64,000 bases of DNA from CAKZQX01 sp034437035. GTDB lineage: Bacteria; Chloroflexota; Chloroflexia; Chloroflexales; Chloroflexaceae. Under the pieces are notes generated by a model, which worked only from the letters and a program-made list of their open reading frames with translations, did not search any database and was not told where the DNA came from. Made by a program: the position numbers and the translations under genes. This document shows, one piece after another, positions 17,769 to 27,519 of the stretch (positions are counted from its first letter, which is position 1; every line of letters starts with the position of its first letter). The stretch spans positions 62,001-126,000 of the forward strand of contig DAOTUI010000072.1 of the NCBI GenBank assembly GCA_034437035.1, written 5' to 3'.

Positions 17769-19082
17769 TCACTCCGCGTCTTGTAACTCCTGCCGGCGCT
17801 GCATTGCCCAGGCTTCCTCATCCGCGCGGGTGGCAATCAGACCATCAAGCCGGGCAGCGCGTAGCTCACGCAGGATCTGCCCAAGCTGCGGCCCCGGCAG
17901 AATACCCAACCGCCGTAACGCATGCCCGTCGAGCAGTTGCATCGCCGGTTGTAGATGCACCAGGTAGTGCGTAATCACTTCGGGAATGGGCGACGGCTCC
18001 GCCACGCGTACCACCTCCAGCGTCACCACACCAAAAGGTCGCAGCAGATGATCCAGTTCGCTGTTGCGCAGGTTGTGTGTAAGCTGATCGCGGATTGCCT
18101 GCAGCGCATTCAATTCGCGTAGGAGCCGCGCGGCATCACCCGGCAGGCGGTAGCGCACCGCTAGATCGTTCCGCTCCTCCGCCGTGAGATCATATGTCAA
18201 GAGACCAGCGTAGTGCAACGGATTGAGGCTGGTAGCTTCAGCAGCGCGGGCGCGGACGCAACGTGCAGCCAGGGCTGCACTCCAGTGCAGCGGCGCGAAG
18301 ATATGCGGCGTCACCCTCCACGCATCCGCCAGACGCAATACTTCTTCCGGTTGGGGCTCCGCAAGCGCAAGACAAAGCTCTGTGCGAATACGATCCGGAC
18401 TGGTTGCTTCCAGCCGACCCCGCGTTAAGGCTCCCGCAAGCAACGTCTGCGTGTGCGGCTCCAGATGGAACCCTAGCCGAGCCGCCAGGCGCAACCCCCG
18501 CAGTATGCGCGTCGGATCATCGTCAAAACTCACGTCGTGCAGCACGCGCAGGCGGCCTGCGGCCAGATCCTGCCGACCCTCGAACGGGTCCAGCAGCGTG
18601 GTGGGGGCCAGATGTCCATCAACGGTTCGCACCGGCAGCGCTATCGCATTGATGCTAAAATCGCGCCGCCGCAAGTCCTGGTCAATGCCGGCAGGCTGCA
18701 CCACCGGCAGCGCCGCCGGCTGAGGATACTGCTCAACCCGGGTGCGCGCCAGGTCAAGCGCAAGCGGATGGGCCATTGCCTCGGCGTGGAACTTCTCCAG
18801 GATGACCGTCGCCGTACCAAAAGCGCGATGCGCGGCACTGACCGTGCCCTCCAGATCTGCCGCCAGCATGCGCCCAAACGCCACCGCATCACCCTCGACC
18901 ATCAGATCCAGGTCACGCTCAATCGGTTGCTCCAGCAGCAGGTCGCGGACAACACCACCTACCAACCAGAGCGTCACCTGCTGCACCTGTGCCAGCGCAG
19001 CAGCCCGCACCAGCAACGCCTGAAGCGGTTGGCTCAACCCTGATAGCAATGCAGAGTCGGCACGATGAGTAAGTTCAGGCAT
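17769..19082 (-). CDS. CCA tRNA nucleotidyltransferase (poly(A) polymerase family)
   Basis: 437 residues. The nucleotidyltransferase head is clear: LWLVGGVVRDLLL, the metal-binding pair RDLDLM (Asp-x-Asp), the RRDFSINAIAL motif, and the arginine-rich DPTRILRGLRLAARLGF motif. An all-helical C-terminal body follows. The enzyme adds or repairs CCA at tRNA 3' ends; the poly(A) polymerase branch looks almost the same, so substrate range is inferred. It is divergent from tRNA-Val, whose start is 48 bp upstream, although that tRNA already encodes its CCA. Confidence 0.9.
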   Translation of the reverse strand: MPELTHRADSALLSGLSQPLQALLVRAAALAQVQQVTLWLVGGVVRDLLLEQPIERDLDLMVEGDAVAFGRMLAADLEGTVSAAHRAFGTATVILEKFHAEAMAHPLALDLARTRVEQYPQPAALPVVQPAGIDQDLRRRDFSINAIALPVRTVDGHLAPTTLLDPFEGRQDLAAGRLRVLHDVSFDDDPTRILRGLRLAARLGFHLEPHTQTLLAGALTRGRLEATSPDRIRTELCLALAEPQPEEVLRLADAWRVTPHIFAPLHWSAALAARCVRARAAEATSLNPLHYAGLLTYDLTAEERNDLAVRYRLPGDAARLLRELNALQAIRDQLTHNLRNSELDHLLRPFGVVTLEVVRVAEPSPIPEVITHYLVHLQPAMQLLDGHALRRLGILPGPQLGQILRELRAARLDGLIATRADEEAWAMQRRQELQDAE

Positions 19083-19125
19083 AACTTCCTTGACAGTCAG
19101 GCTGTTCAGTGTTAAGATCTAGCAT

Positions 19126-19207
<82 letters not shown>

Positions 19208-19649
19208 GACCATTGTAACGCAACTCAGCCGAAATCGAAGCAGCAGTCCTGCAAACCAACATCCGCTAACCACCTCGATTACAACCGGGGTGGTTGTTTG
19301 TGTAATCTCAATCCGGCAGCAACCCCCGTCGAACAGGCGTTCCGGGAAGGCATCGGTGAGCTACACAACATCATTTTTCGCCGGAATACTAATTCTCCTG
19401 GTATGTATCTTGCTAGGAGACCTGCTATGAGGGTATCAGGCATTCATCACTTGTTCATCATAGACATTATCAAATTTTTATCAAAATCAGTACTCTGGTC
19501 CCTTTCATACGTAGCTATTTCATACTATGATGTAATAGTACCTAAGCGTCTACCATGGTGACTCGTAAAATGGTAAACGGAGCAGTATACTCATAGAGAT
19601 AAAGACACATAACTATGTTGGTTCCGCTTAGCAGCAGGAGAAGACAAAA
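19208..19649. other. Intergenic region after tRNA-Val
   Basis: About 440 bp. Besides the stem-loop at 19268-19300, I see no gene, repeat or integrase attachment duplication of the tRNA 3' end. The distal half is AT-rich and presumably contains the promoter of the secreted repeat protein. Confidence 0.5.
19268..19300 (+). terminator. Probable terminator of the tRNA-Val transcript
   Basis: AACCACC (19268-19274) pairs with GGTGGTT (19289-19295), followed by GTTTG. The stem is seven base pairs and the T-run is short. Confidence 0.45.
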
Positions 19650-22637
19650 ATGAATACCCCAATACCATTTCAACGTCTCACCCAGGGTATGTGCCTCCTC
19701 CTCGGCCTGGCATTTGCCTGGCTCGTTTTGCATCCTGGTGTCGCGCTGACCGCTCCACCGGCACCCTATCTGGTTAAGGATATTGGTACGACCGCCAGTA
19801 ACCCATCCTGGCTGGTGACAATGAATGGACGGTTGTTCTTCAGCGCCACCGACAATCAGACCGGCATGGAAATCTGGACGAGTGATGGTACCCCGGAGGG
19901 AACGTTCCTCCTGAAGGATATTTCCCCGGGAAGCAGTAGTTCATATCCAACCTCATTAACGGTTATGAACGGACAACTCTTCTTTGCCGCCAGTGATGGG
20001 AATAGTGGGCAGGAGCTATGGGTCAGCGATGGTACCGCAGCCGGAACCCGCCTGCTCAAGGATATCCGTACCGGGGCGGAGAGTTCCTCACCGTATAACC
20101 TGACTGCTGTTGGGAAGCAATTATTTTTTGTAGCATATGAGCCGGTCGCCGGGAAAGAACTCTGGGCTAGTGACGGTACTGCGGCCGGAACTCGCCTGGT
20201 TAAGGATATTCAACCGGGTGACGGCTGGTCATCCCCGGTATACCTGACTGCGCTCAATAGTGGCCTCTTCTTTAGCGCCGATGATGGTGCCAACGGACGT
20301 GAGCTCTGGTTTAGTAATGGTACACCGGCAGGAACATATCTGGTCCAGGATATCGAACCGGGTACCGGTGGCTCGTTCCCTGATAATCTCGTAGCCGGTG
20401 CTGATCGCCTGTTTTTTGTCGCTACGACGAGTGAAACCGGACGCGAGGTATGGAACAGCGGCGGTTCTACGGTGAACACCCGGCTTATTCGTGACATTAA
20501 TCCAGGCAGCAGTAGCTCGCTGGCTAACGATCTGGCAGTTGTCAATAAAGAGCTATTTTTTGGTGCTACCAATGGCAGCACCGGGCGTGAACTCTGGAGA
20601 AGTGACGGGACATTGGCAGGAACGGCTCTGGTGGGGGATTTGAACCCCGGTGCCGCCGAAGGCAAACCAGACCACCTGACCAACGTCAATGGGCAATTAT
20701 TTTTCACCGCAACAAATGGTCAAACGGGGGAAGAACTCTGGACATTGTCCGGCGGAGAAAAATTTGTTCTAATGAAAGATATTGTACCGGGATCAGACGG
20801 TTCGTCTCCCCGGTATTTAACTGCATTTAACGATACAGTTTTCTTCGCTGCAACTGAACCTACATATGGCACTGAACTTTATCAGAGCAACGGCATGGCA
20901 AGTGGCACATCCATGGTTGCCGACATCGCCCCCGGCTCACTCTCTTCCAACCCGCGATCACTGACTGTCACCGGGACAACGCTCTTCTTTACTGCCGATA
21001 ACGGAACTACCGGCCGCGAATTGTGGGCCTTGCCGCTATCTGCATATGTACCAACACCGACCAACACGGCAACCAACACGCCAGTACCACCGACGCCAAC
21101 CAACACGGCAACTAATACGCCGACCAATACACCCGTGCCGCCCACACCAACCAATACGGCAACCAACACGCCGGTGCCGCCAACGGCAACGAGCACGCCG
21201 AAGATAGTGCCTACCATAACCGGAAATGTTATTTTCGATAACACCGAGGTACCGCTCTGTCTATATGATCCATCCATCATTCGTGTCGATGGACAGGTCA
21301 GTCTCCAGCCGGTTGATGCAGTGGCACGCCTGCAGGTCTCCTGGGAGATTGTGCATCCTCAGGATCTGCTCACCGGGCCTGTATTTGAGAATTACGGGCT
21401 TGTGCGGGATGGTGACCAGTTTAGTGTGGAAGTCGAGTGGCCGGGAATACGACCAGATGATAAAGTTGTCGAGTTGCATGTAAATGCTTTGCTGCTCGAT
21501 GCTACAACTGGCGATCCCCTCATGTCCGAAGAAACGTCTGTGGCATACTACTGGTATGATTGGTACTGTCCACCGCCAACACCGCGACCGGCAACTGACA
21601 CGCCAACGGATATGCCAACTGAGACCAGCACGCTGACGGCGACCGGTACGCCAACGGATGTGCCGACCATAACCAGTACGCCGACCAGTACGCCAACGGA
21701 TGTGCCGACCATAACCAGTACGCCGACCAGTACGCCAACGGATGTGCCGACCATAACCAGTACGCCGACCAGTACATTAACGCCGACCAGTACGCCGACC
21801 AGTACATTAACGCCGACCAGTACATCAACGCCGACTAATACGCCGACACCAACCAGTACGCCGGATCTCTCGCGTGAACCTGAATTCGCCGCATGCCCGG
21901 CTGGTATGGATGAAATTGGTACGTTCGACAACTATGTGCGACGGGATAAAGAGCCACGTTCGCATACCTACGATCTGGATCTATCTGAAGATGCCCGTTT
22001 GACCGTTCTGGGATATGCTGAGGAAGGGCATCCCGATGCCTGCCCGGATGGACGGCTTTGTGGGCAGGGACAGATGCATGAAGAATTCCGGGTTAGCATC
22101 AATGATGCAACGATTGGAGTACATCATGATCGTGGGGCCGTTAATACCTGGATTCCGGTAGGCCCCTGGCAAACATCGTCTGTGGTTTCTGCCGATGATA
22201 ACGTAGTTATGGAAGTCTCGCATCTGCTTGGTGGGAGAACGGCCGAGTCGGTTTCCTTCAAGCTAACGGTATGCGCGGAACCGGTTACACCGGGAGACGA
22301 CGACGATGATGACGATGACGGCGGCAATGACGATGACGACCCAACAGTCGTAGCCGAGAAGAAGGTAAGTCCTGTTCTGGAGTGTGTTGTCCACGAGGAT
22401 GACGGCACATACACGGCCTATTTTGGGTATTACAACCCGAATGATATTACGGTCGAGATTGATCGCGGCCGGCATAACCGGTTCACACCCAGACCGCAGG
22501 AGCGTGATCAACCTGATGTCTTCCAACCAGGGCGTAAGCGGGCTGTCTTCAGTGTGCCCTTTAACGGCAATCACCTGGTCTGGACGCTGAATGGAAAAAC
22601 GTCAACAGCGTCACGCGACTCGCAACGTTGCCGTTGA
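19650..22637 (+). CDS. Secreted ELWxSDGTxxGT-repeat protein with Thr/Pro linkers
   Basis: 995 residues; start supported by AGGAG nine bases upstream. A signal peptide covers about 1-34. About nine repeats of some 47 residues follow (35-465), each with LFFxA...G.ELWxSDGTxxGTxLVKDIxPG; such repeats are thought to form beta-propeller-like structures in surface proteins. A Thr/Asn/Pro linker (465-520) leads to an unrecognised domain (about 525-645), a second Thr-rich linker encoded by a 42-bp tandem repeat (21648-21773), and a C-terminal part (740-995) split by a run of Asp residues near 22297-22343. The Asp run could bind calcium. The product is probably a cell-surface or secreted adhesin-like protein. 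A perfect terminator follows at 22670. Confidence 0.85.
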   Translation: MNTPIPFQRLTQGMCLLLGLAFAWLVLHPGVALTAPPAPYLVKDIGTTASNPSWLVTMNGRLFFSATDNQTGMEIWTSDGTPEGTFLLKDISPGSSSSYPTSLTVMNGQLFFAASDGNSGQELWVSDGTAAGTRLLKDIRTGAESSSPYNLTAVGKQLFFVAYEPVAGKELWASDGTAAGTRLVKDIQPGDGWSSPVYLTALNSGLFFSADDGANGRELWFSNGTPAGTYLVQDIEPGTGGSFPDNLVAGADRLFFVATTSETGREVWNSGGSTVNTRLIRDINPGSSSSLANDLAVVNKELFFGATNGSTGRELWRSDGTLAGTALVGDLNPGAAEGKPDHLTNVNGQLFFTATNGQTGEELWTLSGGEKFVLMKDIVPGSDGSSPRYLTAFNDTVFFAATEPTYGTELYQSNGMASGTSMVADIAPGSLSSNPRSLTVTGTTLFFTADNGTTGRELWALPLSAYVPTPTNTATNTPVPPTPTNTATNTPTNTPVPPTPTNTATNTPVPPTATSTPKIVPTITGNVIFDNTEVPLCLYDPSIIRVDGQVSLQPVDAVARLQVSWEIVHPQDLLTGPVFENYGLVRDGDQFSVEVEWPGIRPDDKVVELHVNALLLDATTGDPLMSEETSVAYYWYDWYCPPPTPRPATDTPTDMPTETSTLTATGTPTDVPTITSTPTSTPTDVPTITSTPTSTPTDVPTITSTPTSTLTPTSTPTSTLTPTSTSTPTNTPTPTSTPDLSREPEFAACPAGMDEIGTFDNYVRRDKEPRSHTYDLDLSEDARLTVLGYAEEGHPDACPDGRLCGQGQMHEEFRVSINDATIGVHHDRGAVNTWIPVGPWQTSSVVSADDNVVMEVSHLLGGRTAESVSFKLTVCAEPVTPGDDDDDDDDGGNDDDDPTVVAEKKVSPVLECVVHEDDGTYTAYFGYYNPNDITVEIDRGRHNRFTPRPQERDQPDVFQPGRKRAVFSVPFNGNHLVWTLNGKTSTASRDSQRCR
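21648..21773 (+). repeat. Three perfect 42-bp tandem repeats in the linker coding region
   Basis: Units at 21648-21689, 21690-21731 and 21732-21773 are identical and encode TPTDVPTITSTPTS each. Degenerate shorter units continue to about 21860. The identity at third codon positions points to recent slippage or unequal crossover. Confidence 0.9.
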
Positions 22638-22669
22638 CCTTTAACATCACGCCCCCCGATACAATTTCA

Positions 22670-22703
22670 CGACCACCACGCAACTCTGCGTGGTGGTCGT
22701 TTT
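22670..22703 (+). terminator. Strong intrinsic terminator
   Basis: CGACCACCACGCA (22670-22682) and TGCGTGGTGGTCG (22687-22699) form a perfect 13-bp stem with a 4-nt loop, followed by TTTT. It ends the secreted repeat-protein transcript. Confidence 0.85.
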
Positions 22704-22805
22704 AGCGATGCTGCGAAGGCTACCTGGAGATATGGTATCATACAGAGTTGAAGATGCTCTTTGCAGAGATCCGCAGTCTGGTCACTGCTGCGTGTGGGAG
22801 GCAAT

Positions 22806-23774
22806 GTGCGCGTTTTTATTACCGGCATTACCGGGCCGGTCGGCAGTTTTCTGGCAGATTATCTGCTTACGCTCCCGGAAGTTGAGGTGCATGCGTTCAA
22901 ACGCTGGCGGAGTGATATCCGCCCGATTGAACATCTGCGCGGACGGATTGTGCTGCACGAGGGCGACATTGAAGACCCCTTCTCAGTCCAGCGCGCCTTG
23001 GAGCAGGCCGCGCCACACCGGGTCTATCACCTGGCAGCCCAGAGCTACCCCAGTGAGTCCTGGGATGCACCAATCACCACTATGCGCACGAATGTCGAAG
23101 GAACAATCAATCTGCTGGAGGCGGTACGGCGGCATGCACCGCAGGCCCGTGTCCATATCGCCGGTAGCAGCGCCGAATATGGCCGGGTTCAACCCGAAGA
23201 TATACCCATTGTCGAAACCCATCCACTACGCCCCCTCAGTCCGTATGGCGTCAGCAAAGCTGCTGCGGAACTCACCGGCCTGCAGTATCACGACAGTTAC
23301 GGACTGGCAGTTATTGTCACGCGCTCGTTTAACCATGTTGGCCCGCGCCAGGGCGACCGCTGCTCCATCCAGACATTTTGCCGGCAAATGGCCGCGATTG
23401 AAGCAGGACAGCAGGAACCGGTAATGTTTGTCGGCAACCTGGAGCCGCGCCGTGACTTCACCCATATGTCTGATGTAGCCCGCGCGCTCTGGATGTTGCT
23501 CGAACATGGGCAACCCGGTCAGGTCTACAATCTCGGCTCAGGTCAGGCGATCCGTATTGGCGATATCGTTACGCTGGTGCATGAGCAGGGGCGCGTTCCT
23601 ATCAAAGTAGAGGTCGATCCCGCCCGCTTACGCCCCGTCGATGAGCCGATATTGCTTGGCGACACCCACAAACTGCGCGCCGCCACGGGTTGGGAGCCAC
23701 GCATTGATATGATCAGTATCGTGGCCGAACTTCTAGAATACTGGCGCGCCCGAATAACCAGCGATCACCAGTAG
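22806..23774 (+). CDS. NAD-dependent epimerase/dehydratase, GDP-mannose 4,6-dehydratase-like
   Basis: 322 residues from GTG 22806, chosen because GGGAGG lies 4 nt upstream and the Rossmann strand (VRVFITGITGPVGSFLADYL) begins at once. Catalytic residues of the extended SDR family are present: SSAEYG with the Ser, and YGVSKAAAE with the Tyr and Lys. The patterns HLAAQSYPSESW, RSFNHVGPRQ and RRDFTHMSDVARA are characteristic of GDP-mannose 4,6-dehydratase and its reductase relatives (Rmd). It probably makes or reduces a 6-deoxyhexose nucleotide for cell-surface glycans. Which of the two reactions it performs cannot be decided here. Confidence 0.87.
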   Translation: MRVFITGITGPVGSFLADYLLTLPEVEVHAFKRWRSDIRPIEHLRGRIVLHEGDIEDPFSVQRALEQAAPHRVYHLAAQSYPSESWDAPITTMRTNVEGTINLLEAVRRHAPQARVHIAGSSAEYGRVQPEDIPIVETHPLRPLSPYGVSKAAAELTGLQYHDSYGLAVIVTRSFNHVGPRQGDRCSIQTFCRQMAAIEAGQQEPVMFVGNLEPRRDFTHMSDVARALWMLLEHGQPGQVYNLGSGQAIRIGDIVTLVHEQGRVPIKVEVDPARLRPVDEPILLGDTHKLRAATGWEPRIDMISIVAELLEYWRARITSDHQ

Positions 23775-23825
23775 TCACCAGTTGCAGTTGCGAAATATGA
23801 CTGCAAACTGCTGACCCACAAAACC

Positions 23826-24707
23826 ATGGGCACACTTTATCTGGTCAGTACCCCCATCGGCAACCTGGAAGACATAACCCTGCGCGGGGTACGCATCCTG
23901 CGCGAGGTCACCCTGATTGCCGCCGAGGATACGCGCCACACGCAGCGCCTCCTGAAGCGCTACGAGATTCAAACGCCCTGCATTTCGTACCACGAACATA
24001 ACAAACTGACCCGACTCAATCGGGTACTGGACACATTGGCCGAGGGAGATGTTGCGCTCGTCTCCGATGCCGGCACTCCGGCCATCTCCGATCCCGGGTT
24101 TGAACTGGTCAACGCATGCATTGCCGGCGGCTTTCCGGTGCTGCCGATCCCCGGTCCCAGTGCCCCGGTGAGCGCGCTGGTCGTCTCCGGATTACCAACT
24201 GACCGTTTTCTCTATGTTGGCTTTCTGCCGCGCCGAAGCAGCGAGCGCCGCGCCCTGCTAACCGAACTTGCGCCCCTGAGCGTCACGCTGATCTGCTTTG
24301 AGGCTCCCCATCGCCTGGTCGAAACCCTAACCGATGCCCTGGAGATCCTGGGCGATCGGCGGATTGCCGTCACCAAAGATCTAACCAAATTGCATGAAAT
24401 GGTGCTGCGGACGGATATCAGTCAAGCGCAGGCCCATTTCACGACCACCCCCCCCCGGGGGGAGTTTACCCTGGTTATTGCGGGGCGGGAACACCCCGAA
24501 CCGGAGCGGCAGCGCCGGCAGTCCGTCACAACCATCACCGCTGCGGAAACAGCTCCCGCAACCGACGAAACAGCCATTGCGGAGCGTCTGCACGCACTAC
24601 GTGATCAGGGACAGAGCGGCAGTGCCGCCGCACGGACGGTTGCCCGGGAGTTGGGACTGCAAAAAAGCGACGTGTATCAGATATGGCTAAAGCTATTTGC
24701 CAATTAA
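23826..24707 (+). CDS. rsmI: 16S rRNA (cytidine-1402-2'-O)-methyltransferase RsmI
   Basis: 293 residues. The tetrapyrrole methylase-type fold is visible: TLYLVSTPIGNLEDITLR at the N-terminus, AAEDTRHTQRLL, LVSDAGTPAISDPG, and PIPGPSAPVSALVVSGLPTDRFL for SAM and RNA binding. The C-terminal extension (about 230-293) carries the helix-turn-helix-like SAAARTVARELGLQKSDVYQ, as in full-length RsmI. It methylates the ribose of C1402 in the ribosomal P site. The gene is followed after 18 bp by an SDR gene with its own strong ribosome-binding site, so the two may share a transcript. Confidence 0.95.
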   Translation: MGTLYLVSTPIGNLEDITLRGVRILREVTLIAAEDTRHTQRLLKRYEIQTPCISYHEHNKLTRLNRVLDTLAEGDVALVSDAGTPAISDPGFELVNACIAGGFPVLPIPGPSAPVSALVVSGLPTDRFLYVGFLPRRSSERRALLTELAPLSVTLICFEAPHRLVETLTDALEILGDRRIAVTKDLTKLHEMVLRTDISQAQAHFTTTPPRGEFTLVIAGREHPEPERQRRQSVTTITAAETAPATDETAIAERLHALRDQGQSGSAAARTVARELGLQKSDVYQIWLKLFAN

Positions 24708-24725
24708 CACGAGGAGGAAGGCTAC

Positions 24726-25505
24726 GTGGATCTGAATGAGAGCGTTGTCGTTATTACCGGAGCATCAAGTGGCATCGGCGAAGCAGTCGCCCTTCGGTGT
24801 GCTGCCAAAGGTGCGCAGTTAGTGCTGGCTGCCCGTAGTGCGGACAAATTAGCCGCCCTCGAACAGCAGATTGCGCAGGCGGGTGGGCAAGTGATGGCTG
24901 TCACCACCGATGTCACCGATACTGCACAGGTGCAGCACCTGGCCGACACCACCCTGCAGCAACACGGTCGGGTGGATGTGCTGATCAACAATGCCGGATT
25001 TGGTATTTTTGATCCATTTATCAATGCGCAGTTTGACGACCTGGAGCGGATGATGCGGGTCAACTTCTACGGCATGGTTCACTGCACACGCACATTTGTG
25101 CCGCAGATGATCGAACGCCGGCGGGGCCAGATCATTAATATTGCCTCAATTGCCGGTATCATTGCTATGCGCAACATGGCGTTCTACACCGCAACCAAAT
25201 TTGCCGTAATCGGGTTCAGTCACTCACTCCAGCACGAACTGCGCAGCACCGGGGTTAACTGTGTCGTTATCAGTCCCGGCCCGGTGCGCACAAATTTCTT
25301 CGAGCAGGCACAGGTGCAGAAGATGGCCCGCCTGAGCAGACTGTCGCCCTGGCTTAAGGCCGAGGATGTCACGCGCACAATTATCCGAGCCATTGAGCAT
25401 AACCAGTCCGGCGAGATTATTCTCCCGGCGATCACGCGTCCGCTGGTGGTATTGGGACGCGCTTTTCCAGGACTGGTAAAACTGGTAGCCCGCATAACCG
25501 GATAA
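24726..25505 (+). CDS. Short-chain dehydrogenase/reductase
   Basis: 259 residues from GTG 24726, preceded by GAGGAGGAAGG. Classical SDR motifs: VVITGASSGIGEAVA (TGxxxGxG), INNAGFG (NNAG), the catalytic Ser in INIASIAGI, and YTATKFAV (Tyr-x3-Lys). Residues ARSADK after the second strand suggest NADP preference. The C-terminus (RPLVVLGRAFPGLVKLVARITG) is hydrophobic and similar to the DltE/YqjQ-like group of SDRs; the substrate is unknown. It is convergent with the DHDPS-family gene, with 8 bp between stops. Confidence 0.9.
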   Translation: MDLNESVVVITGASSGIGEAVALRCAAKGAQLVLAARSADKLAALEQQIAQAGGQVMAVTTDVTDTAQVQHLADTTLQQHGRVDVLINNAGFGIFDPFINAQFDDLERMMRVNFYGMVHCTRTFVPQMIERRRGQIINIASIAGIIAMRNMAFYTATKFAVIGFSHSLQHELRSTGVNCVVISPGPVRTNFFEQAQVQKMARLSRLSPWLKAEDVTRTIIRAIEHNQSGEIILPAITRPLVVLGRAFPGLVKLVARITG

Positions 25506-25513
25506 TCCGCTCC

Positions 25514-26401
25514 TCAAAGCACATCAATAACTTCCAACGCTATCCGTAACTGCGCCGCCTCATCGTCCGTAAGATTGGTCAGCGGCACCCGCACACTGGT
25601 ACGCGGCAGATCGCTACGCCAGGGAAGCACCGCTTTGAGTGGCGGTGGGGTAGGGTTGGGAAGCAGGGCACGTACCGCTGCGAGGCGGGCCTGCGGGGTG
25701 GCAACATCTCTGCCATGCTGATGGGCATCAAACACGGCACGCACCAGATCCGGCCAGACATTGGAGAGCGCCGAGATAACCCCCGCTGCGTTTGCGGCCA
25801 GGGCATTGGCAACCTGAGTATCACTCCCGCTAAAGATCCGTAGTTGGGGATACCGCTGGATCAGATCTGTCGTATGCTGAATATCTCCACTGCTATCTTT
25901 AATCCCATAAAACTGATGCGCGTGGCTTGCCAGCAACCCCTCAATCACCAGCGGCGTGATCGGTACGGCCGTTACCGCCGGGATATGGTAGAGCAGCAAC
26001 CGCGCAGCCTCGGGTAGCGCATCACACAGCGCCCGGTAGTAGTTCAGCATGCCTTCCGGACGCCCATTTTTGAAGTAGAAGGGTGGCATAACCAGGATTG
26101 CGTCGGCTCCGTGATCCAGCGCATACTGGCTCAATGTCACCGTTTCGGCAAGTGCCGCACAACCGGTCCCGACAATAACTGCCAACCCACCCCGATGACT
26201 CAGTACCAGGTCAAGGACCCTTTGGCGTTCGCTCAATCCGAGCGACGGCCCCTCGCCGGTTGTGCCCAGTGCCAGCACACCATGGATACCATGACTTTCC
26301 AGAAAGCGTAAATGTGCCGGAATCCACTCATAATCGACTGATCCAATATCACTGATGAAGGGCGTCAGCGTCGCACAGATAACCCCACTTAAATTTTGCA
26401 T
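25514..26401 (-). CDS. Dihydrodipicolinate synthase/N-acetylneuraminate lyase family aldolase
   Basis: 295 residues, typical for the family. The Schiff-base Lys is in YGIKDSSGD and the catalytic Tyr in LLYHIPAV; GTTGEGPSLGLSERQRVL marks the substrate pocket. The family condenses or cleaves pyruvate with an aldehyde. The canonical DapA motif for aspartate semialdehyde binding (an Arg after the Tyr strand) is not obvious, and no lysine-pathway genes are adjacent, so a sugar-acid lyase is as likely as DapA itself. Confidence 0.85.
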   Translation of the reverse strand: MQNLSGVICATLTPFISDIGSVDYEWIPAHLRFLESHGIHGVLALGTTGEGPSLGLSERQRVLDLVLSHRGGLAVIVGTGCAALAETVTLSQYALDHGADAILVMPPFYFKNGRPEGMLNYYRALCDALPEAARLLLYHIPAVTAVPITPLVIEGLLASHAHQFYGIKDSSGDIQHTTDLIQRYPQLRIFSGSDTQVANALAANAAGVISALSNVWPDLVRAVFDAHQHGRDVATPQARLAAVRALLPNPTPPPLKAVLPWRSDLPRTSVRVPLTNLTDDEAAQLRIALEVIDVL

Positions 26402-26462
26402 AATTTCCCTTATTCCTGATCAGCAGATCCGGCATTGCCTGCTATTCCCCGACGACATAGCT

Positions 26463-27260
26463 CTATCCACGCTCCGCGCTATAGGCCGCAACTGCCGCAA
26501 CTTCCAGACGGGCCAGTTCCAGCCGAAACGCCCAGTTCTGCGGGTCAGCATCCATCCGGGCAATCCATGCCGCTGCTCCCCCCAATGTTTCAAGCTCATC
26601 AGCATAGCGATCCAGCGTCTCAAACTCCAGTCCTTCGGTTTCACAGTAGCCCATCCGCAGATCGGATATGCGCTGCAAAAAGAGTGGCCACGAGCAGTCA
26701 CTGCCGACGGTATCGTCCCGGCACTCAGCCACGATATGCTGTGCTGCGCGACGCGCGAGCCCCCGCGAGGCGGCCGTTACATCCCAGGGCAGACCACTCA
26801 CGGTGGCAAAGACATGGTTTACAATGCCTTCGGTGTCACGCTGGATTCGGGGGTGCGAGTCAAAGGCGCGGCGCGTTCGCCCCAGCACAGTAAAATCATA
26901 CTGCAAGAGTGTATCAAGTATCAGCCGCAGTTCATCGGGATAGTATTCCGCCCAGTGCAATACCCGGTCAAAGTCACAGAAGTGGATATGGGTGGCCTGC
27001 GGTACATTCACCAGAGCCTGCTCAACGGCAAGCCGCCGCCACAACCCCAGATGCAAATGGCCCTGGGGTAAATCGGCCCCGCCACTACTAACATATGCAC
27101 CGGTTGCCTGAAGCAACGAACGTGACGCCGGTAGCGTTGCCGGTGTCACCAGAATAACAATAGAGCTATAGATTTCGTGCAGCAGTGGTACTATGCGCGC
27201 AGTCTGATCATAGAGGCGTCCATCAGCGTCATGGTGTGTTGCGGCGAGTGCAACCGTCAT
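26463..27260 (-). CDS. Unknown protein, possibly glycosyltransferase-like
   Basis: 265 residues. I do not recognise the family with confidence. The N-terminus (TVALAATHHDADGRLYDQTARIVPLL) and the motif HIHFCDFDRVLHWAEYYPDEL, with an Asp-x-Asp after a hydrophobic strand, resemble the nucleotide-sugar site of GT-A glycosyltransferases. The rest is alpha/beta with no membrane segment. It starts next to the epimerase-to-aldolase block, whose members could supply surface sugars, but that link is only positional. The aldolase start at 26401 lies 61 bp downstream on the same strand. Confidence 0.6.
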   Translation of the reverse strand: MTVALAATHHDADGRLYDQTARIVPLLHEIYSSIVILVTPATLPASRSLLQATGAYVSSGGADLPQGHLHLGLWRRLAVEQALVNVPQATHIHFCDFDRVLHWAEYYPDELRLILDTLLQYDFTVLGRTRRAFDSHPRIQRDTEGIVNHVFATVSGLPWDVTAASRGLARRAAQHIVAECRDDTVGSDCSWPLFLQRISDLRMGYCETEGLEFETLDRYADELETLGGAAAWIARMDADPQNWAFRLELARLEVAAVAAYSAERG

Positions 27261-27519
27261 GCCACCACCCTTTCGAGGTAGTTCAGATTTGAGGAATAGC
27301 AGGACACGGAGACTCCGTTGTGGAACGATGGATCAAATATTGATCGTCTACCAGGATAATGCGGCTATTATAGCATACACCGAGATACCACAAATGGCCT
27401 CGGCAATTGCCGAGGCCATTTGTGTACTGTCTTTGTCGCCAGCTAACGCATCGCGTAGCAACGTACTGGTCTTTTGACTAAAATTTGTGCGTTGGATTCT
27501 TTAAAGCATACCGTAGGTT